Origin: Sthenelais limicola
Taxonomy: Eukaryota; Annelida; Polychaeta; Phyllodocida; Sigalionidae
Direction of reading: 5' to 3'
DNA length: 64,000 nucleotides
Assembly (NCBI GenBank): GCA_942159475.1
Contig: OW804097.1
Location: 54,146,986 to 54,210,985, forward strand
Both the position numbers and the translations under genes were made by a program. The notes beneath the pieces were generated by a model. It had not been told where the DNA came from and did no database searches. It saw only the letters and a list, made by a program, of their open reading frames with translations. Positions 58,560-64,000 of the stretch are shown piece after piece. The first letter of the stretch is position 1, and each line of letters begins with the position of its first letter.

Positions 58560-60277
58560 AGCACTCTCTGACCCAAATCTCTAACCAATCTATCAACTTT
58601 AACCAACGTTTTTTTGTACATTCATTTAACGTCTATGGAAAAACCTATATGTCATATGTTAGGCCTAATCCAACGTTTGCAATTTAAAGAGTTCATTTTT
58701 ACTCTGTTGTTCTGAGATTTCTTTGACTTTCCAACGTTGGATATATCAACGAGTTTATAGGAAGAGAGTGCTGACTGATCCAGAAAATGACCCGCACAAG
58801 GATAGGAAATTATAGGGAGCGTTTTGCAGGGTTAGTTTAGTTAAATTATGTTTGTTATCAACCCCCCCCCCTCCTCTCCCCTCCTTCCTCTCCCCCCCCC
58901 CCCTACCTGGTGTCCCTGTACACACAGCCGCAGTGGCCGCCACTGCCGTTGTGTGTACAGGAGCCTGTGCCTGTATGCCAGTGCCTGCGGGAGTGTGGCG
59001 TGGTGTCATGTGCAAACAGAGAGGTGAGAGGGGCGAAAGGGGTGAGTGCCGTGTGCAAAGAAAGTGTCCAATTTGAGTGAAAACGACACTTCTTAGATTT
59101 AAAATTGCTAATTACCTTTACCAGATTATACATAGTCCCCTAAAAAGGCCTCATGAGAAACACGACTTGCCATTAAGACAATGTAATGGTGGGCATTTAC
59201 ATGGGAAGACATAGAAAACAAGGCCATACGTACAGGTCTCAGTATATAGAGAAAAGCGCGGATTGTTGGGGCAACGGGAGGAGGTGTTGAGAAGGGCTGA
59301 TTCGCCCTCTAGAGGGCGTGTCGGGTTGCTCAGGAGTCCAGAAAGTATCCGCACAAGGTATTTATTTGTAGGAAGTAAATGGGTTATATTTCGGAATGTT
59401 AGATTGTTTTATATTTAAATTTCCGACGAACGACCCTCCACCCACCCGTCGCGTTGTCCACCCCACGTCCCACCCGGGCCTCGGCGCTGTTTATTCAGTG
59501 AATAAACAGCGCTATCCATTTCGAATCCCATTTGCCGGTTACATTGATTAGCGTGAACGTGACCTCCGGCTTGTACGGAACGGAACAAGGGATCGGAATG
59601 GTCAACGCGATATTGCCGATCGTGATGGCGTGGATCTAGCTGTGTTGGTTGAGTGTGGAGGTTGAAACGAAAACCAATTGTGGAATTGTGAGTACCTGAA
59701 TCGACAATCTAAGTACGCTAGGCTGTAGGCAACAACCTAAACTAAGTATTCCATGCGTCAATAGACATTCTCAGCGGGGAAATTATTGAATGCAGGCAGA
59801 GAAGTAACCACATGGAGTAAGAGGAAATTCGTTGGACACTAGTAGTCTGTGCACCATTCGAAATTGTAAATAGAGTCATTCTGACTTCTTCCAAGGAAGA
59901 AGCGGAGGGTGCCAACCGTCGAGGGGCCTATATGGGGGGAACCTAGGACGAGCTTGTTTTCGATTCATATCACTCATTAAGGGCTAATGACAGATAGTGC
60001 TGTGTGGTTTTCTTGGAAGTGGGCAGATGTGGTCACTCCACATGTCTCCATCCTATAAACTCGTTGGTTAATCCAATGTTGGCAAAAAGGTGGTTTTTGG
60101 CTACATTGTTTTGACGTTGTTCTGCCGCAGTGATATGGAGGTATTTTTTCTGAAAAAAAGGCATATATTATAACAGCATTGGAACAACTTCAATATAAAG
60201 TTCATGGCCAAACGTTTGTCAAAGTGACTGACATCGAATGTTGCTAAACATTGGCCCAACGTTTTTTGCTACCTGGG
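58560..60277. mobile_element. AACGTT-rich element, right end at 60277
   Basis: The right end reads CAACGTTTTTTGCTACCTGGG at 60258-60277, the inverse of the CCCAGGTAACAAAA end seen at 11869. AACGTT words also occur near 58600-58750. The left boundary is not resolved, and the middle includes non-repeat sequence and a hairpin (59484-59512). Confidence 0.35.
59484..59512. repeat. Hairpin with 14-bp perfect arms
   Basis: GCGCTGTTTATTCA pairs with TGAATAAACAGCGC around a single G. Confidence 0.8.
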
Positions 60278-61195
60278 CCCAGGTAACAAAATGACTACCA
60301 CGTTGAAATGACCTTGTGCATCAATCTGAACTAATTTGACCATTTACGTTGTTCCATCTGGACTCAAATGAACGTCGAACCAACCTTCAAAACTAATGTT
60401 GATTCTGCATTGGTTTGTGGAACGTTGAAACAACGTTTGTCCTGCCGACATTGAAAAACAAGTACTAAGTTAACTAATTATCAAGTTATGCACCGATTTG
60501 ATCAACTGTTAACATATTTAACTTTGTAATCAGTGTCAACTTAATTCATATACTTGGCGTTTCCACTGGAAACGATTTTCTCAGCCACAATCATTTGTGC
60601 CTGATGTCAACTTATAGTTATACAGTAGTTTGATTCTTGAAGAGGGAAACAGTGTGCAACGCAATAGCCAGGGCTGTAAAAAAAGTTGGTTGAAAAAATA
60701 TTGTCGTTAAAAAATAGTTGGTCGGGGCAAATAAATAGTCGTTTAAAAAAAGTTGGTCGTTAAAAAAAGTTGGGTGGGAAAAAAAATTGTTAAAAAAAAG
60801 TTGGTCGAAAAAAAATTGTTGTTAAAAATAGAAAACAAAAACGTGAAAACCATGTCATATGTTGATGTTATTTCGTTGTCTAATTAAACGTCAATTGGAT
60901 GTCTATATAATAGCATAATAGCTGTGTCAAACATTACTTTTAAGGTCGAACAAACATTTAATCAACCTCAAATCGTTTTTAAACTATAATTATTTACGCC
61001 AACGTTGATATCACGTTCGGAATAATAACGTCAAATTTAGGGGCTGATTTTTAGGTCGAATAAACGTTAAATGATAAAATTATCAACCTCTAATTGATCT
61101 TAAATTATAGTTATATCAACGTTGATTTGATGTTGGACTAATATAAAAAAAATAGGGGCATGTTGTGAACGTTTATTTATCGTTAGGCCTAAATG
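60278..61195. mobile_element. Second AACGTT-rich element, left end at 60278
   Basis: Begins CCCAGGTAACAAAATGAC, matching the right end of the 11869-13148 element, and carries ACGTTG words at 60350-60450 and 60990-61180. The right TIR was not clearly found. It contains the dispersed repeat at 60465-60650 and a degenerate tandem array at 60670-60830. Confidence 0.45.
60670..60830 (+). repeat. Degenerate tandem array of GTTGGTCG plus A-run units
   Basis: Units such as AAAAAAAGTTGGTCGTT repeat about eight times with variable A-runs. Confidence 0.7.
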
Positions 61196-61199
61196 AAGG

Positions 61200-62340
61200 T
61201 GCATGTGGTGGTTTTATAGCCTAGATATCTTGTATCGGTATTCTACTTTACGCCAGTGGGAGGGGAAGTTGATATCTGGATATATCTGGAGTAGTTCTCT
61301 CGGGCTGCGCCAGTGTAGTCCTTGTTTGTCCATCAATAGGTCATCGCTTGTTCTTACTTTTATATCAAAACCAGGATCTTACCTATATTCTCCTAGTGGT
61401 GCTAATCGCCGTGTATCTGTATCATGTGATTATTCTTATTGGCATTGTTAAACCCTTTTTAACACCGTTTGTACCTTTTTACCTTGTCATTTATGTATAG
61501 CAGTGGCTGGACCCCTCAGAGTTGGTTCTAGGAGTATTATGAATAAACGCTGTGCAACAGGTCAAACATCTTGTTCCGTGTTTATTTAGCTGAGAGAGTA
61601 AGCAAACCCAAGATCACTATACAGTGCATATATGACCCATTCTCACAAAATGTAACCCCCCCCCCCCACCCCCCTTTTACACTTGATGTTGAGAGTGGTT
61701 AGGGCCTACTATTTTGTTATATGTTATCAAAAATACTTCTATCGCATAGATCTGCTCAGGTTCTATTCCCACCAGTGTTATAACTTAGTTTATAACTTGG
61801 ATATATATGTAGAATATTGTAGAGCTATTGGTATTAAAGGAGCAATGAATATAGACTTGACTCTTTCATGTTCCAGATTCAACTGTCCTCTTTTATTATG
61901 CTTCCATACATCACAGATCACCTGTGCGTGTCACACTCCGATTGGTTCATGCTCACTCTTGTATTACCTGATCCCTTTATTGGTCTTGCACAATCCTGCA
62001 GTTAATTTATTTAATGATAACAATTATACTAATTACATTCCTTAATTGATTTATACTATTGCTAATGATGTGGTTAATTACTATTACATTCTAATTATGT
62101 AATATGATATAACAATATATAGTTTTCCATATTTTCTGTTAATATCTTAATATATTTTCATGAATTTTGTAATTTTTCACATATTATTTTTACAGATAAC
62201 CTAGAACCACCAATCCTATTAAAAAGCCTAGGCCTAATTATCTAGTACTAATTTCAACACTTGTGAAAGACACTCATCAAAAGCCACTTGGGTTTTGTGA
62301 ATATGTTGCCCCATATGCAGCTCGCGTTTAGTTATATCTT
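61200..62340. other. No gene recognised
   Basis: An AATAAA is followed by CGCTGTGCAACAGG near 61541, which could belong to an LTR or 3' end. A C-run lies at about 61657-61676. Open frames here lack domains. Confidence 0.4.
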
Positions 62341-62350
62341 ATTATGCCAC

Positions 62351-62502
62351 TGTAGTGGTCCTGGTGGTTGAACTTGGGATTGTGACCTGTGGAGTTTGTA
62401 CTTACCGTGATAGCTCAGTGGTAGAGCATTGGAGCGTCAATCCAAAGGTCCGGGGTTCGGTTCCCCGTCAAGGCAATGGCATTTTTCAGCAGGTTCACTA
62501 CA
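62351..62502 (+). repeat. TRIM 5' LTR
   Basis: TGTAGTGGTCC...GTTCACTACA. Contains tRNA-like sequence 62404-62475. Confidence 0.75.
62404..62475 (+). ncRNA. tRNA-like sequence in 5' LTR
   Basis: Box A-like TAGCTCAGTGG and box B-like GGTTCGGTTCC are well spaced. D-arm GCTC/GAGC, anticodon stem TTGGA/TCCAA and T-stem CGGGG/CCCCG all pair. The loop GCGTCAA would place anticodon GTC (Asp) at 62436-62438, but position 33 is C instead of U and the acceptor stem has mismatches. It is a tRNA-derived module, probably not a working tRNA. Confidence 0.6.
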
Positions 62503-62504
62503 AT

Positions 62505-62520
62505 TGGTGCTGTGACCAGC
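62505..62520 (+). other. Possible primer-binding site
   Basis: TGGTGCTGTGACCAGC starts two bases after the 5' LTR. It is complementary to a tRNA 3' end ending ..TCACAGCACCA. A GCTGTGA acceptor stem is known from serine tRNAs of animals; the match is by memory and differs at the discriminator base. Confidence 0.45.
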
Positions 62521-62587
62521 CACCTGAGGGCAGCACTGTATACCCCAAGTTGGACGAAACCATATGAGATGAGTTTCGTCCATTGTT

Positions 62588-62599
62588 GGAGGGGGGCAG
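62588..62599 (+). other. Polypurine-tract-like sequence
   Basis: GGAGGGGGGCAG directly precedes the 3' LTR, where second-strand priming would start. Confidence 0.5.
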
Positions 62600-62751
62600 T
62601 GTAGTGGTCCTTGTGGTTGAACTTGGGATTGTGACCTGCTAAGTTTGTGCTTGCCGCGATAGCTCAGTGGTAGAGCATTGGAGCGTCAATCCAAAGGTCC
62701 GGGGTTCGGTTCCCCGTCAAGGCAATGGCATTTTTCAGCAGGTTCACTACA
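62600..62751 (+). repeat. TRIM 3' LTR
   Basis: Same length as the 5' LTR. The last about 90 bp, including most of the tRNA-like part, are identical to it. Confidence 0.75.
62653..62724 (+). ncRNA. tRNA-like sequence in 3' LTR
   Basis: As for 62404-62475, but with GCCGCGA at the 5' end, which pairs better with TCAAGGC at the first three positions. D, anticodon and T arms are identical to the other copy. Confidence 0.6.
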
Positions 62752-62999
62752 CCACGATATATATTTATGCGTTATTTGACCATTATTTACTTTAAGTTAA
62801 TGACTCACAACCCTCTGACTCGGCAAAAGCAAGCGCCTACAGCTGAGCGTCATGTAATGAGCATCATGAAATGAGTGTCATTGATTGGTGCAACTAAATT
62901 CATGCAACCAATCAAAATAGCAATGTAAATTGGTTGCATTCGAAAAGCAGCCTGGAGGGAGGAACATCTGGAGAAGTGGAAGAAGAAAAGAAAAGTGTA

Positions 63000-63420
63000 A
63001 AAAATATATATATATATATTGTAGCAGGAGGGGACGAGTCTCTCTGGGAGGGGACGAGTCTCTCTGGTTGGAATGACCCCTGCGACCTGGGTTCTTGGGG
63101 GTCACTCAGTCCACACATCCACTACATAAATCTATCCACACCTTTGTATCTAACTCGTCCGGGGGATGTGTGGGACGACTTAACCTGTCATCACCTTGCT
63201 ACTATTTTATGTCTATTTTATTGCTTATGTTGTATATAAGGCCCAGTGTGGGCCATGTGAGATTGTAACTCCCGGTTGACCATTCCTTGGATGATGATGT
63301 GAGCCTGTGTCTGGAGAATAAAAGCCTTGCTGAAAACCATATTCCTCTTCTCTGATGTCTGACTAGATCGAGCGCGGGCCGAACCGTCTGAACCCCAAGG
63401 TCACGAGTACCTTCCCTACT
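63000..63420 (+). other. LTR-like or 3'-end-like sequence
   Basis: An AT microsatellite (63002-63020) is followed by a direct repeat, GGAGGGGACGAGTCTCTCTGG, in two copies. A TATA-like GTATATAAG (63232-63240) and AATAAA (63317-63322) lie 80 bp apart, a spacing typical of an LTR. Ends were not resolved. Confidence 0.25.
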
Positions 63421-63813
63421 TAAAGTTACTTATATTGCTAAGTCCCTCTTCTGTGCTAAGCTGCCGCGGTACCCCTGATAGCTGACCATTGGAATGGACT
63501 ATGTAATTGAGCCTAACTTAGAACAACTTTGGGACGAATCGGCCCCCAGTAACCAATCATCTCCCCCTCTTCCTCCTAGCGGTCAAATAACGAATACTAT
63601 TAATTCCCACTCCAACAATATATAACAAAATTATAGCACCAGCAGCCCTAGTCTTTTTTACCAGTCTTCCTTTAACTGAGAGTGCAGCTTTAAAGTCCAA
63701 GGGCTGCACCAAGTATTTTGGCACCTTCCCTCAGAGGTAGGCATACGGTACATATATGTTGCAGTGAGAACTGGGTTGTACACACTGTGATATACGCACA
63801 CCGAGAGGACACC

Positions 63814-63887
63814 ATGCTGGTCCTAGGGCTGATAGACATACCGCTATGGCTTATACTGATCCCAGCCATGTTTGCCCTAACCTACTG
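63814..63887 (+). CDS. Possible first coding exon of a cytochrome P450 (CYP3-like) gene
   Basis: ATG 63814 in context ACCATGC opens 24 codons plus two bases, ending at CTACTG|GTGAGT, a perfect donor. The peptide is a single hydrophobic anchor (LGLIDIPLWLILIPAMFALTY), as at the N-terminus of microsomal P450s. Length and phase match vertebrate CYP3A exon 1 (23 codons plus two bases), an established feature recalled from that family. A TATA-like CATATATG lies about 60 bp upstream. The next exon, which should carry a basic residue and Pro-rich hinge, is outside the window, so another membrane-anchored protein remains possible. Confidence 0.45.
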
Positions 63888-64000
63888 GTGAGTATTACAT
63901 CATAGCTATATATAGCCATCGGCAGACACAGACTAGACACATGTACTAGTTATAGCTTACTTTAGACGATAGGGGCAATATTGGAGTATCGGATATAGGA

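Larger units (their letters stand above)
62351..62751 (+). mobile_element. Miniature LTR element (TRIM type) with tRNA-like LTRs
   Basis: Two direct 152-bp repeats (62351-62502, 62600-62751) begin TGTAGTGG and end CACTACA, so TG..CA termini with short inverted ends. They differ at about 7 positions, all in the first 60 bp. Between them are 97 bp starting with a primer-binding-like TGGTGCTGTGACCAGC and ending with a purine tract, GGAGGGGGGCAG. CCAC flanks both sides (62347-62350, 62752-62755) as a 4-bp target duplication. No ORF, so it would depend on an autonomous LTR element. Each LTR carries a tRNA-like segment with pol III boxes. Confidence 0.75.

Noticed and set aside
62404..62724. Two functional tRNA-Asp(GTC) genes
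   Set aside because: D, anticodon and T arms fold, but position 33 is C, the acceptor stems have mismatches, the sequence does not resemble known tRNA-Asp, and both lie inside matched LTR-like repeats with TG..CA ends.
62880..63420. Complete solo LTR
   Set aside because: A TATA-like and an AATAAA site are suitably spaced, but no TG..CA boundaries or target duplication could be fixed, so it is only listed as a weak candidate.

Overview
The window is eukaryotic nuclear DNA. Genes have spliced exons with GT..AG borders, intergenic DNA is AT-rich, and most of the sequence is transposon-derived. DIRS-type tyrosine-recombinase retrotransposons, a fossil protein-primed-type DNA polymerase B, many MITE-like elements and frequent copies of the palindromic word TAGGCCTA fit a marine deuterostome invertebrate such as an echinoderm or hemichordate. 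That placement is a guess from texture, not a demonstration.

Two host genes can be supported. The first is a six-exon monocarboxylate-transporter-like (SLC16, major facilitator) gene on the minus strand, ATG at 57344 and stop at 34339. Its exon borders join in frame to about 945 residues, including an unusually long cytosolic tail. A CRE-like site lies about 90 bp upstream of its ATG. The second is a short exon at 63814-63887 on the plus strand. It encodes a hydrophobic N-terminus ending on a clean splice donor, in the size and phase of the first exon of vertebrate CYP3A genes, so a cytochrome P450 gene may start at the window edge. Weaker single-exon candidates lie at 7621-7890 and 18308-18736, both minus strand.

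Layout. 1-5.3 kb: elements built from arrays of a GACAATCGGT word, with a 2.06-kb TIR transposon nested inside that carries about ten copies of a 17-bp word. 5.3-11.9 kb: mostly unrecognised sequence, with a CRE-bearing promoter candidate and a 44-bp tandem repeat. 11.9-13.1 kb: a MITE rich in AACGTTG words. 13.7-15.1 kb: three long hairpins. 15.1-21.5 kb: little recognised. 21.6-27.4 kb: a TA-flanked MITE split by a decayed DIRS element. 27.6-29.5 kb: a broken polymerase B fragment. 30-34 kb: SINE-like and MITE sequences. 34.3-57.3 kb: the SLC16 gene, whose second intron holds a relative of the 0.8-5.3 kb element (45.4-48.1 kb) and a structurally complete DIRS element (49.5-54.8 kb, all three ORFs open). 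57.5-62 kb: repeats, including two back-to-back AACGTT elements. 62.35-62.75 kb: a 401-bp miniature LTR element (TRIM type) whose two 152-bp LTRs each contain a tRNA-like sequence; this is the most unusual object here.

The recurring theme is small elements whose ends carry many copies of one short word, probably transposase-binding sites. In the elements at 0.8-5.3 and 45.4-48.1 kb the body and outer ends are shared while the end word is different.
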